Positions 16,379-23,784 of a stretch of DNA of 27,364 bases are shown piece by piece. This DNA comes from an uncultured Prevotella sp. (GTDB lineage Bacteria; Bacteroidota; Bacteroidia; Bacteroidales; Bacteroidaceae), in the NCBI GenBank assembly GCA_900319895.1, contig ONQK01000044.1, positions 1-27,364 of the forward strand, written 5' to 3'. The notes beneath the pieces are model-generated. The model was given only the letters and a program-made list of their open reading frames with translations. It ran no database searches and had not been told where the DNA came from. The stretch's first letter is position 1. Every line of letters begins with the position of its first letter. The position numbers and the translations under genes were made by a program.

Positions 16379-16543
16379 CTATTCTTCAACAGGCGAGAAA
16401 TCGTCTTTTCCTACGCCGCAAAGTGGGCAGACCCAGTCGTCGGGAATGTCCTCGAATGCTGTGCCCGGGGCAATGCCGCCGTCTGCATCTCCTACTGCGG
16501 GGTCATAGATGTAGCCGCAGATGTCGCAAATGTACTTTTTCAT
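16379..16543 (-). CDS. Rubredoxin
   Basis: This 54-aa protein is a complete rubredoxin. It begins MKKYICDICGYIYDP, with CDIC as the first Cys pair, and has the second pair in WVCPLCGVGKDDF. The four Cys bind one iron. The spacing, the aromatic residues Tyr 4, Tyr 11 and Trp 38, and the length match the classical one-iron form. It carries single electrons in the cytoplasm, often to reduce oxygen or peroxide-detoxifying enzymes (rubrerythrin, superoxide reductase) in anaerobes; the local partner is not shown. It lies 28 bases downstream of the GT9 gene in the same direction and may ride on that transcript. It is easy to miss because it is short. Confidence 0.97.
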   Translation of the reverse strand: MKKYICDICGYIYDPAVGDADGGIAPGTAFEDIPDDWVCPLCGVGKDDFSPVEE

Positions 16544-16571
16544 AATTGTTTTTGTTTAAAAGTTTTGTTTA

Positions 16572-17639
16572 TTAATTGCAGGTCGTTTGTGACTGACCCA
16601 AGATTTTTTCTATTTTATCGAAGATGAGCTCAGGTGTAATTGTCTTGAGGCATGTGTAGTTGCCAAATAGGCATGGCTTGTTGCCGTAGATGCTGCATGG
16701 CCGGCATGGCAAGTCGGCTTGTACGGCATGGTCGGCTGGCTGGCGCCATCCCATGAACCCGGCGTAGGGATGCGTTGCACCCCAGACGCTGACAACTGGT
16801 GTCGCCACTAACGATGCCAAGTGCATGTTGGCACTATCCATGGAAACCATGACGTTGAGATGGCTCATTAGGACGAGCTCTTTGTAGAGCCCGGCGAGAT
16901 GTTCAGGGACGCTTGTGCATTGTGGAAACGAATGGCACCATTGTCTGAATATTTCGCGCTCTTTTTCGCCTCCCCCGAAGAGGAAAATCCGGCTTTCCGG
17001 ATGCTTGACGGCCAGCATTTGTATCACCTGTTCCATTTTTTCGGCGGGGTAGATTTTTCCTTGATGTGCTGCGAATGGCGCGATGCCAATCCATTTTTGT
17101 GCCGTTGGCTTATGGCTCATGGATGTTGGCAGCAGGCTCAAGTCGCCGCCATTCTCAGGGAAGAATGACTGGAAGTCGATTTTCACAGGATAGCCCAATT
17201 TTTCAAGGACCTCGGCATAGTTCTCAAATGGCGTGGGCAGTAGCTCCATCCGTTTGTTGTTTGCAGAGGTGAGGCGGCGGCGCGCCATGCGGTGCTTGTT
17301 GATGTGTTCTACTTTGAAACGTTCCAGATGGAAGCGCAGGCGGAGGTAATGTGAGCGCAGGACTCCGTGGAAGTCGGCGATTGCCGTGAAGTGCTTGGCT
17401 GTCAGGCGGCGATAAAGCTTGTTCAGGCCTTTAACGCCCCGGTATTCGTTTTTCAGGTCGGCTTCCATGAAACCGATATTTGGTGCCAATCCTTCGAAGA
17501 AGGGGCGGGCGAATGCGCGGCTGAGCACCGTGATTCGGATGTGGGGGTATTGTTTTGCCAGTGATGCGATGACGGGGACAGTCATGGCCACATCGCCTAT
17601 GGCGGAAAATCGGATGATGAGTATGTGCTCTGTTCTCAT
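16572..17639 (-). CDS. Glycosyltransferase family 9 (heptosyltransferase-like)
   Basis: This 355-aa protein has the GT9 / ADP-heptose:LPS heptosyltransferase layout. The N-terminal acceptor domain starts ILIIRFSAIGDVAMTVP, with the conserved Gly-Asp 15-16. The C-terminal nucleotide-sugar domain has WIGIAPFAAHQGKIYP (Lys 195), IFLFGGGEKE and MDSANMHLASLVATPVVSVWGATHP (from 267), the donor-binding motif. It would add a sugar, probably heptose or a related sugar, to a lipid A core on the inner face of the inner membrane. The C-terminal part has extra Cys (CRPCSIYGNKPC and a later Cys), a feature I also associate with Bacteroidetes members. It is second in the unit after DUF4254, with a 29-base gap. 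Confidence 0.9.
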   Translation of the reverse strand: MRTEHILIIRFSAIGDVAMTVPVIASLAKQYPHIRITVLSRAFARPFFEGLAPNIGFMEADLKNEYRGVKGLNKLYRRLTAKHFTAIADFHGVLRSHYLRLRFHLERFKVEHINKHRMARRRLTSANNKRMELLPTPFENYAEVLEKLGYPVKIDFQSFFPENGGDLSLLPTSMSHKPTAQKWIGIAPFAAHQGKIYPAEKMEQVIQMLAVKHPESRIFLFGGGEKEREIFRQWCHSFPQCTSVPEHLAGLYKELVLMSHLNVMVSMDSANMHLASLVATPVVSVWGATHPYAGFMGWRQPADHAVQADLPCRPCSIYGNKPCLFGNYTCLKTITPELIFDKIEKILGQSQTTCN

Positions 17640-17668
17640 GGAATGTCGTTCATGTGCGGTCTCCCGTA

Positions 17669-18274
17669 TTATTTGTTCTTATAGAGGATGGGGTTGGTGG
17701 ATGGGTCGTTGTACATTTTCATCTGTTTGTAGACTTTCATGTATTTCACCCCGTTTTCGATGTCTTCCAGCAGTTGGTCGATGGCTGTTGAGAGGTCTTG
17801 CTGCTGTTCGAGCAACACGTTCAATTTTGCCGTGCACCTTTCGCGGTGTTCGGCAGAGGCATCGTCACGGGTGGCCTGCTCGTGCATGTGGTAGATTTTC
17901 AGCGCGAGGATAGACAGGCGGTCCACTGCCCAAGCCGGGCTTTCTGTATTGAGCCGGGCATCGGGGCGGATGTTGACTTCTGCGTATTTTTGGCGGAAGA
18001 ATGCGTCGATTTGTTCCACCAAGTCGGTTCGGTCCTGGTTGCTCTGGTCGATGCGTCTTTTGAGCAGGAGTGCCTCGACGGGATCGATGTGCGGGTCGCG
18101 GATGATGTCTTCAAAGTGCCACTGAACCGTATCGATCCAACATTTGAGGTAGAGCCTGTTTTCAATGCTCTCCCGGTCGTATGGGTTGCTGATCGGCGTG
18201 TCTATGTCGTCTTTGATATGATAGTCGTTGATGGCTTTGTTGAAGATTTGGTTGGCTTGTTCTGTAAATGTCAT
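17669..18274 (-). CDS. DUF4254 protein
   Basis: This 201-aa protein has no signal peptide or membrane segment and is largely helical. Its pattern WHFEDIIRDP, LKRRIDQSNQDRTDLVEQID and the later DRLSILALKIYHMHEQ is what I recall for DUF4254. A C-terminal coiled-coil-like stretch (VLLEQQQDLSTAIDQLLEDIE) follows. Function is unknown. The gene often sits next to a heptosyltransferase gene in Bacteroidetes, and it does so here. This context suggests a role in LPS or surface glycan assembly, but nothing in the sequence shows catalysis. It has its own promoter. Confidence 0.75.
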   Translation of the reverse strand: MTFTEQANQIFNKAINDYHIKDDIDTPISNPYDRESIENRLYLKCWIDTVQWHFEDIIRDPHIDPVEALLLKRRIDQSNQDRTDLVEQIDAFFRQKYAEVNIRPDARLNTESPAWAVDRLSILALKIYHMHEQATRDDASAEHRERCTAKLNVLLEQQQDLSTAIDQLLEDIENGVKYMKVYKQMKMYNDPSTNPILYKNK

Positions 18275-18303
18275 TTCTTTGTTCTTTTGTGTTATTACTT
18301 TTG

Positions 18304-18333
18304 CAAATATAAGTAAATATAATGAATTACAAA
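18304..18333 (-). promoter_or_regulatory. Promoter of the DUF4254-GT9 unit, overlapping a palindrome
   Basis: On the minus strand, TATATTTG (18304-18311) matches the -7 consensus and TTTG (18330-18333) the -33 consensus, 18 bases apart. The -33 box is one end of a perfect 14-bp palindrome, CAAAATTAATTTTG (18330-18343), which could be a regulator site. Confidence 0.6.
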
Positions 18334-18363
18334 ATTAATTTTGCTTTTTATTTTCAAGCGTTC

Positions 18364-19776
18364 TTATGTTGTGAGGAATCGTATGATGAGGAACCCGTTG
18401 TAGGCGTATAGGTACAGGGTCAAAAGTAGTATCAATAGGCGTATCCACAGCTTTTGCCAGGTTTTTATCAGATAGGCGATGGCAATGGGGATGGCGTAGA
18501 TCCAGTGTGCTGCCATGATGTAGACTTCGTTGATGGCGAATCCCAGGCCGATGTGCAGCAGCATGTCAAGCCCGAAGAATGAGAGGCTGAGCCACAGGAA
18601 GCGGGCGTGGCGGCCGCACCAAATGCCGAGGACAAAGAGCAGGACGAGGGTGATTTCGACGGCATAGTTGATCCAATGTTTGTAGCGGACAATCATGGGG
18701 CGTGCATTGAGCACGTCGCCGAGCAGGTGGTCTGTGTGCAGCTGTATGCTTTCGCCGAACAGGTTCTCGACAGTCGTGTCCCACCGTGAGGTCGTCTTGT
18801 CTGTCCAGTTCATGAATTCGCCTTTCATGAAGGGCTTCCCGGCTTTTGCGTGTGGTTTTTTCTTGACCTTGGGCTTGGAGTTGGCGGTATTTGCGGTGGT
18901 GTCGCCTTGTGCTTTGCGCAGTGCGATGATTGAATCTTGCCTCTTTTGTTGTAGTGCCTGTTCCTTGGCTCGTTTTTCCTTGTAGAATTTGCGGGCCTCG
19001 GTGCGGCGTACCTCGTTCTCCCAAACGAAATAACGATATTCGATGCGTGTGAATGCCCACATGAGTGCAGACGGGAGGATGACGGCGAGCAAGAGGTAGC
19101 GGGGGCGGAAAAATCTTTTTCCATTGACGAACAGGGCTCCCATGAAAACTTTTAAGCCGTTATTGAGCGAAACGCCTGCGGTGAGCACGAATAAGACGAG
19201 GGTTTGCCAGGTTGCCAGCGGCCGGTGTGCCTTGACTTGCATTCCGCAAACGTATAAGGTGAGCAGCAGCAGGCACATTGACATGATGAAATGGTCGGGT
19301 ACCATGGCAGAAAGCATTACATAGGCGAATGAATACATCAAGAAACCCAGTAAGATGGCATCGGAACGTCTTAGGCCTATGATTTCGCGGAAGATTCGAT
19401 AGAGGAAGATGAAGGCATAGAAGGCGCTTGCGATGATGATGAAGGCTGCCACGAACTGGGCGCAGTTGATGCCGAAAACAAACATCAAGGCTTGATTGAC
19501 AAGGTAAGGAACGTACATGATGAATGACAGCAGAGGATGCCGGTATACGTTGTAGCGTGCCTCCCAATGGCTTATTATATAGTAGGTGACAGGGTCGAAG
19601 CCTGAAATATGGAATTTGCTGATGAAAGTGTGCCAATAGTTGCCTCCCAGAACCGAAAAATCGTCATAATAAAAACGGATGCATAGGGCATTTAGCGCGA
19701 GAAAGAGCAGCAGGGCTGCCAAAGCGACAAGGCGCTCTTCGCGACGGATGGAAAATATTTTTTTGAACAGGCTCAT
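18364..19776 (-). CDS. Polytopic GT-C-like membrane protein (DUF6080-like), last gene of the glycan module
   Basis: This 470-aa protein has about ten hydrophobic segments. TM1 (about 15-34) is followed by FYYDDFS with Asp 38-39 in the first outer loop, and then YNVYRHPLLSF (75-84) in the same loop. An acidic pair after TM1 plus an H-P-(P/L)-L stretch is the layout of GT-C glycosyltransferases, which take sugars from polyprenyl-phosphate donors on the outer face. Between about residues 252 and 330 there is a highly charged insertion (ENEVRRTEARKFYKEKRAKE, then a basic KPKVKKKPHAKAGK). Three or four more TM helices follow. I recall the family as DUF6080, without known function. It lies 3 bases after the GtrA-like gene. 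The transferase role is an inference from topology and neighbours. Confidence 0.65.
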   Translation of the reverse strand: MSLFKKIFSIRREERLVALAALLLFLALNALCIRFYYDDFSVLGGNYWHTFISKFHISGFDPVTYYIISHWEARYNVYRHPLLSFIMYVPYLVNQALMFVFGINCAQFVAAFIIIASAFYAFIFLYRIFREIIGLRRSDAILLGFLMYSFAYVMLSAMVPDHFIMSMCLLLLTLYVCGMQVKAHRPLATWQTLVLFVLTAGVSLNNGLKVFMGALFVNGKRFFRPRYLLLAVILPSALMWAFTRIEYRYFVWENEVRRTEARKFYKEKRAKEQALQQKRQDSIIALRKAQGDTTANTANSKPKVKKKPHAKAGKPFMKGEFMNWTDKTTSRWDTTVENLFGESIQLHTDHLLGDVLNARPMIVRYKHWINYAVEITLVLLFVLGIWCGRHARFLWLSLSFFGLDMLLHIGLGFAINEVYIMAAHWIYAIPIAIAYLIKTWQKLWIRLLILLLTLYLYAYNGFLIIRFLTT

Positions 19777-19779
19777 GGG

Positions 19780-20211
19780 TTATTTTTTTAAGAAGAAACG
19801 CACCAGCACGAAATTGACGGGTACACAGATGAAAAATACAGGTATAATGGCAGTCTCTCGACCTATTCCCACCCACAAAAAGCCTTGCAGCAGCATGTTT
19901 TGAAGCAGGAAATTGACAAGATGTGCAAAGGCAAAGCCCAAGCCGCGCTTGATGCCGATGCCGACACGAAAAGTGTAATAGCTTGAGACGAAGTAATTGT
20001 ATGTGAAACTTACGAGATAGCCGATGGTTAGCGCAATTGCGGCTTGAATTTCTGGGGCGGGGGCGCGCCATTTGGCTTTGTCGATAAGCCAAAGACAGAG
20101 CAGGTAGACGGCATATTGCAGCAGAGTGGCACTCGTGCCCGCCAATATAAACCGGAGCGCCTCGCCTCGCTTGTTTTTATCGAAAAGGTTTGAAAACTTG
20201 TTGATCTGCAT
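19780..20211 (-). CDS. GtrA-family small membrane protein, putative flippase
   Basis: This 143-aa protein has four hydrophobic segments and the GtrA-family pattern: RFILAGTSATLLQYAVYLL at the first helix, GYLVSFTYNYFVSSYYTF in the middle, and FVLVRFFLKK at the end. GtrA proteins are thought to move polyprenyl-phosphate-linked sugars across the inner membrane; the mycobacterial Rv3789 is a GtrA protein linked to decaprenyl-phosphoarabinose. I set the start at the ATG at 20211 (MQINKFS). It overlaps the 3' end of the HAD gene by 35 bases in another frame, which suggests translational coupling. The open frame continues upstream but that part lies inside the HAD gene and looks unlike protein. Confidence 0.85.
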   Translation of the reverse strand: MQINKFSNLFDKNKRGEALRFILAGTSATLLQYAVYLLCLWLIDKAKWRAPAPEIQAAIALTIGYLVSFTYNYFVSSYYTFRVGIGIKRGLGFAFAHLVNFLLQNMLLQGFLWVGIGRETAIIPVFFICVPVNFVLVRFFLKK

Positions 20212-20800
20212 ATTCCAACATTTCTTTGTCGCCACGGCTGTCTCCAAAAGCCGTGATCTGGTATGGTGAATGATTGTCGATGAGCTCACGGATTCTCACC
20301 ACTTTTTCGCCTCCGTAACAGTTCGGGGTTGAAAACTTGCCTGTCAATTTCCCGTTTCTGACCTCGATTTGTGTGCCCAGTATCTCGACTTGCAGGTTGA
20401 GTAACTCAAAAAACGGGCGGATCCACCTGTCGATGCTGGCGCTCACGACGAGTACCCGGACACCTTCTTCAAGGGCGCACTGGATGAATTGCAAGGCCTC
20501 GCGCCGCATGCACCGTAGGTTGGCGATGGCAAAGTCATGGCACAATTGGTCGAAGTCGTGCTCTGGCATTCCTCGGAAGAAATGGGAAAACAGCCGTTCT
20601 TTGACGCGTCCATTGTTCAATAGGCCTATTTTCATGCCGAGGAGCAATGGGGAGAAGGCTGCGATTGTAGTCCATAATCGCCGTTTGCCGAAAGTGAATT
20701 TCAGCAGTTCCAACAGTGTGTCGCTGGTGGTGAGCGTGCCGTCGAAGTCGAAGCAGTATATTTTCCTCATGTCCATGCTGTTCTTGCTGTTGGATGTCAT
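20177..20800 (-). CDS. HAD-IB family phosphatase
   Basis: This 207-aa protein has the HAD core. CFDFDGTLTTSDT gives the nucleophile Asp 18 and Asp 20, VLVVSASIDRW gives motif II, and ITAFGDSRGDKEML gives the metal-binding aspartates. The subfamily is IB (SerB-like), with a helical cap between. Beside a phosphoribosyl-polyprenol synthase its likely job is to remove the 5-phosphate from polyprenyl-phospho-phosphoribose. In mycobacteria a different, PAP2-type enzyme is proposed for this step. I set the start at 20800, where ATGA overlaps the stop of the UbiA gene, a sign of coupling. Later in-frame ATGs (20776, 20770) are possible. Confidence 0.85.
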   Translation of the reverse strand: MTSNSKNSMDMRKIYCFDFDGTLTTSDTLLELLKFTFGKRRLWTTIAAFSPLLLGMKIGLLNNGRVKERLFSHFFRGMPEHDFDQLCHDFAIANLRCMRREALQFIQCALEEGVRVLVVSASIDRWIRPFFELLNLQVEILGTQIEVRNGKLTGKFSTPNCYGGEKVVRIRELIDNHSPYQITAFGDSRGDKEMLEYADQQVFKPFR

Positions 20801-21675
20801 AAAACATAGATGATGACGGCAAATGAGAGCGCCCATAGCAGTGCAATGGCTTGCATGAATCGGTCTTGAATCATGATTTTGGTCGGGTCGCCGCTCTTTT
20901 TGTCAACGACAGTGAGTTGGATATAGCGCAAAAGGCCTACTAGTACGAAGATGGAGGTGAGGTAGAGATAGTCTGTGTTGAAGTGGCTTACAATCTCGGT
21001 AGAGACGGTGTACATGATGTAGCAGACCAACGTGACCGATGCCGTTATGGTAATGGCTCCGTTGATGAAGGTCAGGTTGTAGCGGATGGTGTTCTTTCTG
21101 GGTACTTCGCCTGTCTCGTTCATGCGCAGGACGTCGTCGCGGCGTTTGGCGAATGACATGAAGAGTGTGAGCAGGAAGGTCATCAGCACAAGCCATTTGC
21201 TAACGATGACATCGGCCGCCATTCCGCCTGCCAGCACACGGAGCACGAAGCCGGAGGCGATGATGCACACGTCGATGATGGCGTAATGCTTGAGCCAAAT
21301 GCAGTATAGGGCGTTCAGTGTGGTATAAACTGCGATGATTAGGCCGACTTGCAGCATGCGCTGCCTCAAAAGGGAGATGCATAGGGCTGACAAGACGACT
21401 AATGCTGCAAGTATGATTGTGGCTGTACGGTAACTTACCTCACCTGATGCGACAGGACGGTTGCATTTGACCGGGTGGCGCCGATCGTCGCCAGCATCCA
21501 CCATGTCGTTGAGGCAATAAATGGCTGAGGCGGCAAAACAAAAGGCTAAGAATGCGATGAGTGAAGGCAAGAGGCTGTCTGTCTTGAATAGCATGCCCGA
21601 GAAAAACACGGGCAAGAGCACGAAAATGTTTTTCAGCCACTGTTTGGGGCGGATAAGACGGATGAGGTTTTTCAT
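20797..21675 (-). CDS. UbiA-family decaprenyl-phosphate phosphoribosyltransferase-like protein
   Basis: This 292-aa polytopic UbiA-type prenyltransferase begins MKNLIRLIRPKQWLKN. It has the Asp-rich motif NDMVDAGDDRRHPVK (56-70) followed by NRPVASGEV, and LKHYAIIDVCIIASGFVLRV with AGG (128-151) in the second half. The HP-x-K-x-x-RP tail and the SGF-x-x-R-x-x-AGG region are what I know from DPPR synthases such as mycobacterial Rv3806c, rather than from UbiA/MenA quinone enzymes. The reaction would be polyprenyl phosphate plus PRPP giving polyprenyl-phospho-5-phosphoribose and pyrophosphate, on the inner face of the inner membrane. The start at 21675 overlaps the stop of the preceding acyltransferase gene as ATGA. 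About eight TM helices are visible. The PRPP substrate is inferred. Confidence 0.85.
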   Translation of the reverse strand: MKNLIRLIRPKQWLKNIFVLLPVFFSGMLFKTDSLLPSLIAFLAFCFAASAIYCLNDMVDAGDDRRHPVKCNRPVASGEVSYRTATIILAALVVLSALCISLLRQRMLQVGLIIAVYTTLNALYCIWLKHYAIIDVCIIASGFVLRVLAGGMAADVIVSKWLVLMTFLLTLFMSFAKRRDDVLRMNETGEVPRKNTIRYNLTFINGAITITASVTLVCYIMYTVSTEIVSHFNTDYLYLTSIFVLVGLLRYIQLTVVDKKSGDPTKIMIQDRFMQAIALLWALSFAVIIYVL

Positions 21676-22709
21676 GCGGGGATGTGTTTGGTGATTTGTG
21701 ACAAGATTTTGTGCAGCAGCCACGCCAGTGCGACTGAAATGAGCGTTACTGCCAGTACGTTGTTCCAATAGCCGTGGCAAATTCTGTGCAAGGGCCTGTA
21801 AATCAGTTCGACATGTACCAGGTAGATCTCCAGGCTTATGCCTCCGATGAAGCGCAGGATGCGGTTGAAGAGCCCGGGCGTAATGGAAAGTGCTTTGGTG
21901 AGCGTCATCACTAAGGCAAACATTAGCGGCAAGTAGAGCGCCCGATGGAGAAACCATGGGGTTGGGTGGATGCCTCGTTGGTGTGCCTCATAGCATACGA
22001 AAAACGATGCGACCAACAGTAGTGGCACCCAAATGAGCGAGAATTTTCCAAGAGAGTGTTTTGACTGCACCAATTCGGCGCTGTTGATGCCCAGCAAAAA
22101 GGTGAATGTGCCTATCCAGAAGCGGTAGAGGTGGCCAACTGCGTCGTGGATGGGAGGGACGTGTTCTACGACAAAGCACCACAGTAAGACGGCGGCGGGA
22201 ATCCATTTCCATCTGGGATTGCGGTGGATGAGTGTGATATAGCCTGGCGCGAACATGTAAATCATCATGATGGCAGGCACGAACCAAAACGTCCAGTTGC
22301 CTTTGCTCCAATAGCTGTAGTTAAAGAGTATCTCGCACAAAAGCTCTGGGATATTGCGGGCATAGCCTTTGTCGTTGAGGTAGAGATTGGTGAAAACGAT
22401 GGATGCTACTACCAGCCAGATGGGATAGATGCGGATGTATCGGCGCGTGAGGAAACGGCGCAACTGCGGGCGGCGGGTCCATGAGAACCAGCATCCCATC
22501 CCCGAGAAGAATAGGAACATCTCTGTGCCGACGGCTCCGCAGCGCCATAGTCCATGGCTCATGTCGTGAATGGGGTAATGTACATGCCTTAAGATGACCA
22601 AAAGGATGGCAATGCCCATCATTTCGCCGCGGAAACGGCTGATGTCGCCCCAGTTGAAGGGTTTCATGCCTGTTCTTTCAGGCTTTTCATTGGTTTTTTC
22701 AACGTGCAT
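21672..22709 (-). CDS. Acyltransferase-3 family membrane protein (second copy)
   Basis: This 345-aa integral membrane protein has about ten hydrophobic helices. After a hydrophilic N-terminus, RGEMMGIAILLVILRHVHY (about 27-45) holds the R-x10-H pattern of acyltransferase-3/OafA-type enzymes, followed by GTEMFLFFSGMGCWFSW, the second helix signature. GISLEIYLVHVELIYRP near the C-terminus is the last typical element. Family members O-acylate sugars of LPS, capsule or peptidoglycan using cytoplasmic acyl donors. The acyl group and acceptor are unknown. It overlaps the upstream acyltransferase gene by 11 bases and the UbiA gene by 4, so the three are translated from one message. No SGNH domain is attached. 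Confidence 0.85.
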   Translation of the reverse strand: MHVEKTNEKPERTGMKPFNWGDISRFRGEMMGIAILLVILRHVHYPIHDMSHGLWRCGAVGTEMFLFFSGMGCWFSWTRRPQLRRFLTRRYIRIYPIWLVVASIVFTNLYLNDKGYARNIPELLCEILFNYSYWSKGNWTFWFVPAIMMIYMFAPGYITLIHRNPRWKWIPAAVLLWCFVVEHVPPIHDAVGHLYRFWIGTFTFLLGINSAELVQSKHSLGKFSLIWVPLLLVASFFVCYEAHQRGIHPTPWFLHRALYLPLMFALVMTLTKALSITPGLFNRILRFIGGISLEIYLVHVELIYRPLHRICHGYWNNVLAVTLISVALAWLLHKILSQITKHIPA

Positions 22710-23781
22710 AGTCTTCTTTTTTGTCTCGTTTCTTGTTCAATAGGCGTGGCTGGGGGATTTTATTGTAAATTTGCATGAAAATCCATGCCATTCCTAGGCT
22801 TGAGAGGAGGTATAGGCATAGTCCTGCATAGGTCTCACCTGATTTTGACAGGGGAATGAATATCTTGCGGGCGATGGGGTGGCAGACGAAGAGCGGCATG
22901 CTGAGTTGACCGACCCAGGCCATCCAATTCCATTTGAAGGAAGGCAGCATCTTGACCGTTGATAATGCCAATAGTGTGATGAACAGGGGTGTCCATAGCC
23001 ACAATTGGTAATTGAGGCTGAACAGGAAAATGGCTGCCGCAGATAGGATTAGGGCTGTTGAATAGTGGATTTTGGAGTGTTCTTTGCCAAAGCGCGCGTA
23101 CAAAATGCCTGTTCCAAACGGCAACATACCGCCGATGCAATTGTAGCGCAGCAGGTTCAGCAAATTGCTCTCGGGTTCACAACAGGCTTGGAGTATCCCG
23201 CAAATGGCGATGGCTGTAACGACGTATGCCCAGTGGCGGCGGAAAAACAGTAGGCGGTAAATGACGTAAAGTTGTAGCATCAGTCCGAAGAACCAGTATG
23301 GGCCGGGCCAGATGATTCGTTCCGGGTGGATGTGGAAGTTGCCGACCATCAGCAGTTGGTAAAGGATGCCGCTAAATGTATAGTGAAATGTGCCGCGTGT
23401 AATCGCATCGACGAGGGTGAAGGCGATGAATCCGACAATCATGATGCGGAAGAGTTTCAGGTAGTGAAATTGGATGAACGGCCACGGCCTCGCGTCTTCC
23501 GCCCCGGGCGCCTCGTATTTTTTGACCAGTCCGTATCCGCTTAAAAAGAGGAAGACAGGCACTCCGTAATGTCCGAAAAACGATAACAGGTGTATGGGGA
23601 GCAAGTCGCTTGGATGTAATAATGTGTTCATCAGGCTTTCGCTGTTGCTGAGTTTGAAGAGGAACTCGTTTTCTTTGACAGCGGCAGGCAGCCAATGGCA
23701 ATAATTGTGGAGTATGATGCCTAAGATGGCAAAACCTCTTAGGATGGTGCATTCGGTGTGGTTCAATGGCCCATTGTTCAT
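22699..23781 (-). CDS. Acyltransferase-3 family membrane protein (first copy)
   Basis: This 360-aa polytopic protein begins with the family signature: LRGFAILGIILHNYCHW holds the R-x10-H pattern in TM1, and GVPVFLFLSGYGLVKKY is the second hallmark. About ten TM helices are visible, and VGQLSMPLFVCHPIARK is the C-terminal element. It is probably an O-acyltransferase for a surface sugar. It is only distantly similar to its downstream neighbour, so the pair may act on different positions rather than being a recent duplication. It lies 3 bases after the phosphoethanolamine-transferase-like gene. Confidence 0.85.
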   Translation of the reverse strand: MNNGPLNHTECTILRGFAILGIILHNYCHWLPAAVKENEFLFKLSNSESLMNTLLHPSDLLPIHLLSFFGHYGVPVFLFLSGYGLVKKYEAPGAEDARPWPFIQFHYLKLFRIMIVGFIAFTLVDAITRGTFHYTFSGILYQLLMVGNFHIHPERIIWPGPYWFFGLMLQLYVIYRLLFFRRHWAYVVTAIAICGILQACCEPESNLLNLLRYNCIGGMLPFGTGILYARFGKEHSKIHYSTALILSAAAIFLFSLNYQLWLWTPLFITLLALSTVKMLPSFKWNWMAWVGQLSMPLFVCHPIARKIFIPLSKSGETYAGLCLYLLSSLGMAWIFMQIYNKIPQPRLLNKKRDKKEDYAR

Positions 23782-23784
23782 GGA

